The position numbers and the translations under genes were made by a program. A stretch of DNA of 64,000 nucleotides from G965233625 sp965233625 (GTDB taxonomy: Bacteria > Planctomycetota > Planctomycetia > Pirellulales > Pirellulaceae). The stretch covers positions 4,092,001 to 4,156,000 of the forward strand of contig OZ247499.1 of NCBI GenBank assembly GCA_965233625.1, given 5' to 3'. Of the stretch, positions 9,285 through 18,458 are shown piece after piece. The notes beneath the pieces were generated by a model, which saw only the letters and a program-made list of their open reading frames with translations, was not told where the DNA came from and searched no databases. Positions within the stretch are counted from its first letter, which is position 1; each line of letters opens with the position of its first letter.

Positions 9285-10044
9285 ATTGCACCTCGAAAAA
9301 AAGTTGGCAGCCGGGAAAGCACAACCTTGATGCTTACCCTCAATGACCACCATGAAAACTTAATATAAACACCTTAATGGCAGACATCCTCCCATTTACG
9401 ACAAAAAGTATTCTTTTCACGACATCTATAAAACTCTTTAAAACACGTGGCTTGGCGCTTTATTATTCATTTTCGTGGTTTTCAACAACGGAGGATAGCC
9501 TTCCTTTAACAATCAGGGGATTCCCTATCGAAACAGCGACTTTCTGCATGCAGAATCGCGCAAGGGGGAAATGGCGTCCAGAAGATGAATTTGCGGTGAA
9601 GATCCGCTGCGAGTTGGCTGAACGGCGCCGGCGCAACTGCGGGTTACTTAGGACTGTTAAGGTAAGCCGGTTATGTAAAAACCGCTGGGTTTTCCGCCGA
9701 AACTGCCGCGAAGCCGTAGGCAAATTGCTGCCTGTCCGGTTACAATCCGGCTTAGAAAGGGACGAAGCTGGTTTCCGTTGGGAGTTCACCGCAATTCTGC
9801 GGTCAACGGGAGATGCTTCTACCGGGAATCTCATCTTTACATTTACGAATCCACGGACCGCTTTAAACGGCTAACTGCTGCGCGCACCTTGACCTGACTG
9901 GCGGGTTGCTGCGTAAGCAAAGTATCGTTATGGCTTTTGCCCCTCAGGCCTTCGTCTGGTGCTGCCTCATGCGCTGATCCTATGCGCAGCTGGCAATGCT
10001 ATGCGCCATCGGACGCAGGTTTTTAGCTCAGCGAAGACGAAGAC
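9285..10044. other. 760-base gene-free region
   Basis: Separates the DUF1559 gene (leftward) from the ArsR-type regulator (rightward). Open frames exist on both strands (about 9377-9874 plus, 9463-9834 minus), but neither looks like protein: composition is Arg/Ser-rich, no domain is seen and no ribosome-binding site is evident. The left part (9370-9480) is AT-rich relative to the neighbourhood. It contains the 14-base palindrome at 9542-9555. The long leader could hold promoters or a small RNA, but no specific RNA family is recognised. Confidence 0.45.
9542..9555. promoter_or_regulatory. 14-base perfect palindrome
   Basis: TTCTGCATGCAGAA is self-complementary and lies 258 bases upstream of the DUF1559 start and about 490 bases upstream of the ArsR-type gene. 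A role as an operator is only a suggestion. Confidence 0.3.
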
Positions 10045-10500
10045 ATGATCTCACCACGGAAAACGATCGAACAGGAAAAGAGCCCATCCATGTCTACCGG
10101 CGACCTGCTGCCGGGCGATGTTCCGGCATTGTCTGACGAGAAGGCAACGGAGTTGAAAGAATGGTTTCAGTTGTTCGCAGATAAATGGCGTTTGCAGATC
10201 ATCCATCTGCTCATGCACTGCGAAGAATTGAACGTCCGCACACTTTGCGAGGCGCTGGGGCAAAGTCAGCCTGCGGTAAGCCATCACCTGGGCGCGTTGC
10301 GTAACAAGAACATTGTGAACTGCCGCCGCGACGGTAAACACAACTACTACAGCTTGGCCCCGGCCACGCTGCACAAGTTCATGGAGTCACTGCTGGAATC
10401 GACACCCGCCCGGCAGAGCGAAATGTCGCTCCAGACGTTGCTGACAGGGGCTGAACCTGTTTCGCCGGGAAATGAACCTAGCAGCGGAACTTCTACTTGA
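10045..10500 (+). CDS. ArsR-family winged-helix transcriptional regulator
   Basis: A 151-residue DNA-binding protein. The winged helix spans about residues 33-110: helices FADKWRLQIIHLLMHCEELN and VRTLCEALGQSQPAVSHHLG (recognition helix), then a wing NIVNCRRDGKHNYYSL. This is the ArsR/SmtB layout. No clear CxC metal site is seen in the recognition helix, so the sensed signal may not be a metal. Start ATG at 10045; an in-frame ATG at 10090 (MSTGDLLPG) is a reasonable alternative and would give 136 residues. It is monocistronic and convergent with the next gene. Targets unknown. Confidence 0.85.
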   Translation: MISPRKTIEQEKSPSMSTGDLLPGDVPALSDEKATELKEWFQLFADKWRLQIIHLLMHCEELNVRTLCEALGQSQPAVSHHLGALRNKNIVNCRRDGKHNYYSLAPATLHKFMESLLESTPARQSEMSLQTLLTGAEPVSPGNEPSSGTST

Positions 10501-10579
10501 CCTGAGTTGGGCAGAAACCCCAGGCGTGGGAAAAACGTGCTGGTGTATCCTGAATGCCAGGGCCAACTCTGTCAGGTTC

Positions 10580-11095
10580 TCATTGGGATTCTAGACGTTT
10601 CACAGCATCGAGAACCTTGGATATTTCATCGACAACATCCGAAACCCTCGTAAGCGGGAAGTTGCCGTAAAAAACGACCTGGGTGAAGAAATTGGCTTCA
10701 TTGTTGGCGTAGAGGTTGTTGATTGTCGTTTGCAGGACGTCGTCACCCGGCGTCCTTCCTGAGATACGTACCGTTGATTCCTGCTTAGCGAACGTCAACG
10801 TCAAAGCGTCTTCTTCCGAGTTGAAATCCAGCGTTTCATCGATGTCAGCGTTTTCTATATCCCTCAGGAACTTTCGGAGGGAAACAATCGAATTCAGATA
10901 GAGATGGTCAGTGAAGCACCTATGGATGTCACTGGCCTTCAATTCGAAGTTTGCCCGCAACAGATTCGAGATGAGGGAATCACCATCGTCAAACTTTAAG
11001 AACAGGTCGGGATGTATTGTAAGACTCTCACCTTCACCTAATTCGAAAATCACTTTGCAATCTTGAAGGACGCCGTCTGAATCTTGTGTGTTCAT
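10580..11095 (-). CDS. Orphan 171-residue acidic protein
   Basis: I do not recognise this family with confidence. The protein is acidic, lacks a signal peptide, membrane segment and Cys pairs, and alternates beta-strand-like stretches (VIFELGEGESLTIH, DALTLTFAKQESTVRISGR) with a C-terminal amphipathic helix (VSDVVDEISKVLDAVKRLE). This layout loosely resembles WapI-type immunity proteins, but no toxin gene lies nearby, so that is only a possibility. Base composition is noticeably AT-richer than the neighbours, consistent with recent acquisition. It is convergent with the ArsR-type gene and flanked by about 160 bases of empty sequence upstream. Confidence 0.6.
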   Translation of the reverse strand: MNTQDSDGVLQDCKVIFELGEGESLTIHPDLFLKFDDGDSLISNLLRANFELKASDIHRCFTDHLYLNSIVSLRKFLRDIENADIDETLDFNSEEDALTLTFAKQESTVRISGRTPGDDVLQTTINNLYANNEANFFTQVVFYGNFPLTRVSDVVDEISKVLDAVKRLESQ

Positions 11096-11258
11096 GGTTA
11101 TTTCCCCATCATCATCGACACGGCAAAAACAGCCTTTCAGACTGAAAACTGTGTTCCGATCAATTCCGTCTCCCGGCTTTTAGACTGGTTACCGGCGCGG
11201 ATGGAGAATAGTGTCAACGAACACGTCATAGTCATTGGTGCATATATTTAGGCGTCTG

Positions 11259-12419
11259 CTAAGGCGCGACGGAAACGTGTAGCGTTCCGTCTTTGATCTC
11301 GTACGCTAAGCCCGCGGGATCGAGCGCCTTATGAAGCAGCGTGTCTAGATCAACGTCCTTTACCTCAAAGGTCACCAGCTTGTTAAGGCCCGGCAGCGCC
11401 TCCTGGTCGTAGGTGAATTTCAGGTCGTTGCGCTGCGCCACGGTCTTGGCGATGGCGCCGGCTTTCTGCTGCTGAATGTTCAGCGAGTAAACCCGTTTGG
11501 CGCCAGTTGTCGCGGGGCGGGTGCGGACGGTTTTACCTTGCACCAGCCGCGCGATGGCAGTGTGATCGGCCTGCGGCCCGGCGACTTCCAGCATGGCGCC
11601 GGCGGCGCGTAGTTTCGAGCTGGGGAATTTCGCTTGCAGCTCACGCACCCATTGCTCTGCGTCACCCGTCACGCGGTAAGACTTTGTCAGCACGGCCGAA
11701 TCTGGTAGCGGGATGAAGCGGATGGCGTCGCCAGCGGGCGAGAATTCAAACGTCGCGTTGAAGCCAGCCAGCACAATGCACAACTGCTCACTGCATGAGA
11801 GCGGCGGCAGCGTGATGGCAGGCCACAGATCGTGCGGTATCTGCTCGAGTCCCACAACTTTCAGTTCGTAATCTTTCGCAATGGCGGAAACAATCTGCTG
11901 CGGCGTCGCCAGGATTTCCCAGGAACGCGACTTCGCTTGAAACAGCCGCTTCTGCACCTCGGGCGTAAACTTCCGCACATCTTCATTCCGCATGCCGGCG
12001 ACGGTCGATAGCTTGGCCGTTACTTCTGGCGGCCCGATGTACATACAGTCGCCCACGCGGCAGACATCGGCTTGAAGCTGCACGGCCAGCTTCTTTAACA
12101 GCATCTGCATCGAGACATCCTGGGCGCTGAAATCAACCTTCTGCCCGGGATCGATCCGGCGGTCGAGCCAGATGCCAACGCCCTGCACCTTCTGCAAACG
12201 CGCCAGCGCCGGACGCAGCGGGTTCTCACTCCAGTGAACCCCCATCGTGCTATCAAGCGTAGTGGTAAATGCAGCAGACGTCTTGAATTCGACAGCCTCA
12301 TCCGGCGTCGGCTGCCCGCAAAGTTTACCAGGGGCAATGAGTTGCCAGACCACAAAAATCAAGCATGCCCAAGGCGCCCGCGTTGCTAGCACGCCCTTTT
12401 GTTGCTGCGATCGTTGCAT
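11259..12419 (-). CDS. Secreted STN-domain (secretin/TonB N-terminus) protein
   Basis: A 386-residue exported protein: signal segment ACLIFVVWQLIAPGKLCG near residues 18-35, then STN-like modules with the typical pattern of an uncommon-residue strand, amphipathic helix and strand (FSAQDVSMQMLLKKLAVQLQ near 95-115; FEVKDVDLDTLLHKALDP near 355-372 at the C-terminus). STN domains in planctomycetes occur in free-standing periplasmic proteins as well as in secretins and TonB receptors. No barrel or TonB box is present. GAGGATGAG precedes the ATG, supporting this start. It is divergent from the HEAT/TPR gene at 12674. Role unknown; structural similarity to the protein at 429-3995 suggests related envelope work. 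Confidence 0.7.
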   Translation of the reverse strand: MQRSQQQKGVLATRAPWACLIFVVWQLIAPGKLCGQPTPDEAVEFKTSAAFTTTLDSTMGVHWSENPLRPALARLQKVQGVGIWLDRRIDPGQKVDFSAQDVSMQMLLKKLAVQLQADVCRVGDCMYIGPPEVTAKLSTVAGMRNEDVRKFTPEVQKRLFQAKSRSWEILATPQQIVSAIAKDYELKVVGLEQIPHDLWPAITLPPLSCSEQLCIVLAGFNATFEFSPAGDAIRFIPLPDSAVLTKSYRVTGDAEQWVRELQAKFPSSKLRAAGAMLEVAGPQADHTAIARLVQGKTVRTRPATTGAKRVYSLNIQQQKAGAIAKTVAQRNDLKFTYDQEALPGLNKLVTFEVKDVDLDTLLHKALDPAGLAYEIKDGTLHVSVAP

Positions 12420-12673
12420 ATTCTCATCCTCTAACGATCAGCGCGGAAACGCGGATTGTTTTCCGTGATTTGAAGCACTGAAGTTGTTGTAGCTTCCAGG
12501 CGCCATAACTACACTCGAACGAAGACATGGGCGAAACAGCCGCCCGCAAGCCTCCCCCGATTTTAACTCCACAGCGACGGTTTCTGCAAAACCACCTGCC
12601 GCAACGCCACCTCCCGCAGGCTTGCCGCCGTGGTTCTTCCTGCCTTCGCCCGCGACCAACGGAGAACGCCAGC

Positions 12674-13336
12674 GTGACCCCTGAGAAAACGCCGGAACCA
12701 GTCATCAGCCGTTTTTACAACCAGTATCTGAACGATGAGAACTCCGCCTCGTTCATCATGCAGGTCGCCACACGGTACACCAATGCAACGCTCGAACGGT
12801 TAACGCTCTCGCAGTCGCGCACCACACGCCGCGCCGCGGTGCTGGCGCTGGGCTTCCTAGGCGACTATTCCAGCAACGCCATCTTCGGCCGCGCTCTGCA
12901 CGATGAAGACCGCGGCGTGCGTGTGCTGGCCGACAACGGCATCCGCGAAGTGTGGATGCGCAGCGGCAGCATCCCGCAGCGGCAGGAACTTTCGATCATC
13001 GCCCGGCTGAACGATTCGCACCAGCACGAAGAAGCGATCATCCGCGTCGAAGAACTCATTGAAGAAGCCCCCTGGATTGCCGAAAGCTGGAACCAGCGCG
13101 CCATCGCCCTGTTCCGCATGGAGCGGTACGAGGAATCCGCCAACGACTGCCATCAGACGCTGGAACTAAACGCCTACCACTTCGGCGCCGCCGTGGGTAT
13201 GGCGCATTGTTATCTGGAACTCTGCGACGCCTTCGCCGCTCTGGATAACTTCCGCCGGGCCGTAAAACTCAATCCCGGCCTTGAAGGTGTCCGCGCCCAG
13301 ATCGACTATCTACAACGCACGCTGGAAGAGAGTTAG
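12674..13336 (+). CDS. HEAT-repeat plus TPR protein
   Basis: A 220-residue soluble protein. I start it at GTG 12674, preceded at good spacing by GGAGAA; the upstream ATG at 12527 would add 49 Arg/Pro-rich residues that look non-coding. The N-terminal half has HEAT-like helices (TTRRAAVLALGFLGDYSSNA, then ALHDEDRGVRVLADNGIREV). The C-terminal half carries TPR units (PWIAESWNQRAIALFRMERY; AYHFGAAVGMAHCYLELCDA). Both are protein-interaction scaffolds with no catalytic residues. Neighbours give no pathway hint. It is followed by a repeat-rich gap. Confidence 0.8.
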   Translation: MTPEKTPEPVISRFYNQYLNDENSASFIMQVATRYTNATLERLTLSQSRTTRRAAVLALGFLGDYSSNAIFGRALHDEDRGVRVLADNGIREVWMRSGSIPQRQELSIIARLNDSHQHEEAIIRVEELIEEAPWIAESWNQRAIALFRMERYEESANDCHQTLELNAYHFGAAVGMAHCYLELCDAFAALDNFRRAVKLNPGLEGVRAQIDYLQRTLEES

Positions 13337-13396
13337 ACGATTACAGGCTGCAAGAACCACACCACGGGTGGTACAATAAACGCAGCCTGAATCAGT

Positions 13397-13439
13397 CGCC
13401 CCGCCCCTCCGGGGAGAGGGTTAGGGTGAGGAGGTACAG
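13397..13439 (+). repeat. Interspersed GC-rich repeat, family 1, orientation B
   Basis: Sequence of the type CCCCTCCGGGGAGAGGG followed by TTAGGGTGAGGAGGTACAG. It is the reverse complement of the family-1 copy at 13493-13530, so the two form an inverted pair about 50 bases apart, similar in layout to REP/BIME elements. Other copies are at 31915, 38399, 38527 and 57039. Confidence 0.8.
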
Positions 13440-13492
13440 CCCAAAATTGCACACAATCTTCAGTGTCGCAGTGTTGTCTGGCTAAATTGCTT

Positions 13493-13530
13493 CCCCTCAC
13501 CCCAGCCCTCTCCCCAGAGGGGCGAGGGGG
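13493..13530 (-). repeat. Interspersed GC-rich repeat, family 1, orientation A
   Basis: CCCCTCACCCCAGCCCTCTC followed by CCCAGAGGGGCGAGGGGG. It pairs as an inverted repeat with the copy at 13397-13439 and could form a large stem in transcripts from either side, perhaps ending the HEAT/TPR transcript. Confidence 0.8.
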
Positions 13531-13588
13531 CGAGTGTGTTCAGGTTCTAAAATCGTTCATTCATTAGAACCCTTTACCCCGCGCTGCC

Positions 13589-15025
<1,437 letters not shown>

Positions 15026-15031
15026 GCGGTT

Positions 15032-15766
15032 GTGGAAACGTCCGGGATCCGTCAGCAGATTGAGCAGCAAGGCTTCGCCGTTCTACCGGTGTATCCTCCG
15101 TATGCGGTCCAGGAGATCCTACTCGGACTTAACGAGGCGTTGGCGAAGGCGGGAGCAGCAAGTTCGATCCGCAGTCGCAACGGGCATGTTTACGCCGCGC
15201 GGAATCTGCTGTCGCTTTATCCCGCGGTGACAGAAATATGGCACGCACCTTTGCTGCTGACACTGCTTCGCGAGACGCTGGGCGAAAACTGCGGCCTGGT
15301 GCGTGGTCTTTATTTTGATAAGCATCCCGATAGCCCGTGGGCGTTGCCGTGGCATAAGGATATGACCATCGCCGTGGCCCGCAACGATCTGCCCTCGCAG
15401 CGTTTTAGCAATCCTACGACCAAAGCCGGCGTGCAACACGTCGAGGCGCCGTGCGATGTGCTGGAGCAGATGCTGACGCTACGAATTCATCTAGACAGAG
15501 TGACCGGGGCGAACGGCCCGCTGAAGGTCATTCCTGGTTCGCACTTGCGTGGGAAACAGACGGACGACGAAGACTCGCAGATGCACACCATCACCTGCGG
15601 CAAGGGGGATGTGCTGGCGATGCGGCCGCTGCTTTCGCACAGTAGCGGCGAGTCCGATCCGGGACCGGCTGCACACCGGCGGGTGATTCATTTAGAATTT
15701 GCCGGGTGCCAGACGTTGGACGACGGCTATGCCTGGCATCAGTTCATTCCGTTGCCGCCCGACTAG
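15032..15766 (+). CDS. Phytanoyl-CoA dioxygenase (PhyH) family Fe(II)/2-oxoglutarate oxygenase
   Basis: A 244-residue protein with the PhyH iron site: HxD at His108/Asp110 (LPWHKDM), distal His203 (PLLSHSSGES) and Arg216/217 for 2-oxoglutarate (HRRVIHLEF). LKVIPGSHLRGK is the typical loop after the central strand. Family members hydroxylate diverse small molecules; the substrate here is unknown. It starts at GTG 15032, 6 bases after the DUF1501 stop, so translational coupling is likely, though the ribosome-binding site is weak. It may overlap or precede the CPBP gene, depending on that gene's start. Confidence 0.88.
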   Translation: METSGIRQQIEQQGFAVLPVYPPYAVQEILLGLNEALAKAGAASSIRSRNGHVYAARNLLSLYPAVTEIWHAPLLLTLLRETLGENCGLVRGLYFDKHPDSPWALPWHKDMTIAVARNDLPSQRFSNPTTKAGVQHVEAPCDVLEQMLTLRIHLDRVTGANGPLKVIPGSHLRGKQTDDEDSQMHTITCGKGDVLAMRPLLSHSSGESDPGPAAHRRVIHLEFAGCQTLDDGYAWHQFIPLPPD

Positions 15767-15789
15767 CGTTTTCAGCAGGCGCCCGATTC

Positions 15790-16662
15790 TTGACCGCGAA
15801 GCAGCCATCTACCAGCCCTAGCAGCAACACCGTTACCCGCTGGTTACGCAGTCAGGTGTGGCAGCCGCTGCACGAAATGAACGCTGCGCCGCGGCTGCTG
15901 TACGAAGATCCGCCCGCCGCCGCCCGCGCTGACCGCAATGCGCTTATCGTGCTGACCACCTCCGCGATTTTCCTTAGCCTGCGGCACTACTGGGACAGCC
16001 TGTTTCCGCTCGGTGAAGTGCTCCGCGACTACGGCGATTACGTGATGCTACCCGGCAGCGTTTCGCTAGGAGACTATCTGCGTCGCGGCGAGAACTATGA
16101 ACTCACGCGGCTGGCCTACTGGGTCTTCGGTCAGGCGGTGGCGTATATCGTAGGGCCAGTGCTCGTGATCAAACTCGTGCTACGCCAGCGGCTACGCGAC
16201 TACGGCCTGAAGCTGCGGGGGCTGACCGATGGATGGTACATCTACCTGGCGATGTATCTTCTGTTGTTGCCGCTGGTGATTCTGGTTTCGACCACCAAGT
16301 CGTTCCAGCATTCTTACCCGTTCTACCGGCTGTTGCACGATGAACCGTTATGGCCGCGGTTCATCATCTGGCAAATGCTCTATGCGTTTCAGTTCTTCGC
16401 GCTGGAGTTCTTCTTCCGCGGCTTCATGATCCACGGATCGAAACAGCGGTTGGGCGCCCAGGCGATTGTCGCCATGACCATTCCCTACTGCATGATCCAC
16501 TACGGCAAGCCACTGCCCGAAACCCTCGGTGCCATCGTCGCCGGTGTGCTGCTGGGCTTCATGAGCTTGAAGACACGCAGCATCTGGCTGGGCGGAGCGC
16601 TGCACGTGGCGGTTGCCTGGTCCATGGACTTTTCCGCCGTCCTGCAAAAACGCTGGCTATAG
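15790..16662 (+). CDS. CPBP-family intramembrane protease-like protein
   Basis: A membrane protein of about 290 residues with roughly six to seven hydrophobic segments. The CPBP/Abi signature is present: motif 1 EFFFRGFMIHGSK (Glu and Arg of ExxxR), motif 2 MTIPYCMIHYGKPLPE (His) and a last His in LGGALHVAVAW. The family includes Rce1-like prenyl-protein proteases and bacteriocin self-immunity proteins; the target here is unknown. Start is uncertain: TTG at 15790 or ATG at 15877. The frame stays open to 15706, but that would overlap the PhyH gene by 60 bases and lacks support. It lies directly downstream of the PhyH-like gene. Confidence 0.82.
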   Translation: MTAKQPSTSPSSNTVTRWLRSQVWQPLHEMNAAPRLLYEDPPAAARADRNALIVLTTSAIFLSLRHYWDSLFPLGEVLRDYGDYVMLPGSVSLGDYLRRGENYELTRLAYWVFGQAVAYIVGPVLVIKLVLRQRLRDYGLKLRGLTDGWYIYLAMYLLLLPLVILVSTTKSFQHSYPFYRLLHDEPLWPRFIIWQMLYAFQFFALEFFFRGFMIHGSKQRLGAQAIVAMTIPYCMIHYGKPLPETLGAIVAGVLLGFMSLKTRSIWLGGALHVAVAWSMDFSAVLQKRWL

Positions 16663-16686
16663 TCTCCGGGACACCCGAACGAAACC

Positions 16687-16819
16687 AACCCGAAGCGCGA
16701 GCGAGGGACGCCGGAGTTTGCAGCTAATCGCCGGTAGAAGTCTGAATCTCCGGCTGAAAAAGGCCAAACATTCTTGTAATCGCATCACCATAAAACGCCC
16801 CTCGCTCGCGCTTCGGGTT
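16687..16819. repeat. Interspersed repeat family 3, inverted pair
   Basis: AACCCGAAGCGCGAGCGAGGG at 16687-16707 recurs in exact reverse complement at 16799-16819, about 90 bases apart, between the CPBP gene and the ABC permease. Arms of 21 identical bases could form a long-range stem in RNA. Near-identical motifs recur across planctomycete genomes (from memory); origin and function are unknown. The region 16663-16956 holds nothing else recognised. Confidence 0.85.
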
Positions 16820-16956
16820 AGTGTTTTGCTGCACAAATTAATATCTGCAACGGCTGTTGGACGGCGACTTGGAGCAAGTTGCCCTGGCTAATAAAATGGA
16901 CGTCTGACACAGCGTCCCTCGCCAACTTTGCCGCTCGCTATTCGCCCTGCCTGCTT

Positions 16957-17820
16957 ATGAAATCTCTACCGGTTGAGGAGGAAAGTGCGGCCGGGCGGCC
17001 CGTTCACCGGCCGGGGCCGGATTGGCCTTTCTATTTGGGCCTGAGTATTCTGGCAGGCTTTTATGTCGTGCTGATCCTCGCGCTGCTGGCGGCGGATGTG
17101 ATGTACGCCGCGTGGGAATGGCAGAAGGTGTTAAAGGTGATGCTGACGCCGGAGATCGGCCACGCGACTTTCTTAAGCCTGGTGTCGTGCAGCATCACGG
17201 CGATCCTTTCGCTGTGGGTCGCGGTGCCGGCGGGTTACCTGCTGTCGCGGGTGCAGTTCTTTGGCAAAACGGTCGTGGATACCGTGCTTGATATTCCCAT
17301 CTTCCTGCCGCCGCTGGTCGTGGGACTGAGTCTGCTGATCCTCTTCCGGCAGACGCCGATCCGGTATCTGGACGATATGTACCCGGTGGCGTTGCATGTG
17401 CCGGCGGTCATCATCGCGCAGTTTTCCGTCGCCAGCGCGTTTGCGGTGCGCACCATGCGGGCGACCTTTGACGAGATTCAGCCGCGGTGCGAAGAAGTGG
17501 CGTTAACGCTTGGATGCAGCCGCTTTCAGGCCTTCCGCCTGGTGGTGCTGCCCGACGCGTGGCGCGGCATGCTGACGGCGCTGACGCTTGCGTGGGCGCG
17601 GGCGCTGGGCGAGTTCGGACCGGTGCTGGTGTTTGCCGGTTCAACCCGGATGAAGACCGAAGTGCTGCCGGTCAGCGTGCATCTGGAGCTCAGCATCGGC
17701 AGTATCGAAGGCGCGACGGGCATCTCGTTGTTGATGGTCGTCGTGGCGATGATTGTGCTTGTCCTGGTGCGGCTGGCAGGCGGTGGCTTCGGCATGACCG
17801 CGCGGGGGCTGAACCGTTGA
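16957..17820 (+). CDS. ABC importer permease, molybdate/sulfate (ModB/CysT) type
   Basis: A 287-residue inner-membrane permease with about six transmembrane helices. The EAA loop that docks the ATPase is clear (EEVALTLGCSRFQAFRLVVL), followed by ALGEFGPVLVFAGSTRMKTE, which is typical of the ModB/CysTW/TupB group. ATG 16957 (MKSLPVEEES) was chosen over the upstream ATG at 16879, which would add 26 residues of non-hydrophobic sequence. Its TGA overlaps the TTG start of the ATPase gene, so the two are translationally coupled. No periplasmic binding protein is encoded alongside, so molybdate, tungstate and sulfate cannot be separated. Confidence 0.88.
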   Translation: MKSLPVEEESAAGRPVHRPGPDWPFYLGLSILAGFYVVLILALLAADVMYAAWEWQKVLKVMLTPEIGHATFLSLVSCSITAILSLWVAVPAGYLLSRVQFFGKTVVDTVLDIPIFLPPLVVGLSLLILFRQTPIRYLDDMYPVALHVPAVIIAQFSVASAFAVRTMRATFDEIQPRCEEVALTLGCSRFQAFRLVVLPDAWRGMLTALTLAWARALGEFGPVLVFAGSTRMKTEVLPVSVHLELSIGSIEGATGISLLMVVVAMIVLVLVRLAGGGFGMTARGLNR

Positions 17821-18458
17821 TCCGTGCTGAAGAGCTAACCATCCGCAACGGCGGCTTTCTGCTGCCTGACATCAGTTTCGAAATTGCCACCGGCAGCTAC
17901 GCCGTGTTGATGGGAAAAACCGGCTCTGGCAAAACCACACTACTAGAAGCAATCTGCGGACTGAAACAGATTGAAAGCGGTAGCCTGTGGATCGGCGATG
18001 TCGAAGCAACGCGCCTCAAACCCGCTTCGCGTGGTGTTGGCTGGGTGCCGCAGGATGGTGCGCTGTTCGCCTCGATGACGGTGCACGACCATCTGGCATT
18101 CGCCCCGTATGTTCAGGGCTGGAAACACAAAGAGATCGTCGCCCGCGTGCAGCAGCTTGCCGCCCTGCTGCAGATTACACCGCTGCTGAACCGCTATCCG
18201 CACGGACTTTCCGGCGGCGAACGGCAGCGTGTAGCCCTGGGCCGCGCGCTGGCCTGCCGCCCGCCGGTGCTGCTGCTGGACGAACCGCTCAGCGCGCTGG
18301 ATGACGATACACGCGCTGACATGCTGCAACTGCTCACCACCGTGCAGAAAGAGACGGGTGTCACCGTGCTGCATGTAACTCATAACCGCACCGAAGCCGC
18401 ACAAGTGGCTACCTTGCGGCTTACGCTGATCGAAGGAGAGCTTCACCCCAATGAGTGA
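17817..18458 (+). CDS. ABC importer ATP-binding protein (ModC/CysA-like)
   Basis: A 213-residue ATPase. Walker A GKTGSGKTT (near residue 35), signature LSGGERQRVALGRAL, Walker B VLLLDEPLSALDD and H-loop HVTHNRTEA are all intact. It lacks the C-terminal TOBE/MOP regulatory domain of full ModC or CysA, so it is a short form. The start is TTG 17817, inside the permease stop (TTGA overlap); the frame upstream is only the shadow of the permease. Its stop overlaps the mutY start (ATGAGTGA), giving a tight three-gene unit. It would energise uptake with the permease at 16957. Confidence 0.9.
   Translation: MIRAEELTIRNGGFLLPDISFEIATGSYAVLMGKTGSGKTTLLEAICGLKQIESGSLWIGDVEATRLKPASRGVGWVPQDGALFASMTVHDHLAFAPYVQGWKHKEIVARVQQLAALLQITPLLNRYPHGLSGGERQRVALGRALACRPPVLLLDEPLSALDDDTRADMLQLLTTVQKETGVTVLHVTHNRTEAAQVATLRLTLIEGELHPNE

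Noticed and set aside
9377..9874. 165-residue plus-strand open frame and an antisense frame at 9463-9834
   Set aside because: No ribosome-binding site, no domain and odd composition; treated as intergenic.
17487..17816. Upstream extension of the ATPase frame
   Set aside because: It is an out-of-frame reading of the permease gene; TTG 17817 gives a standard ABC ATPase start.
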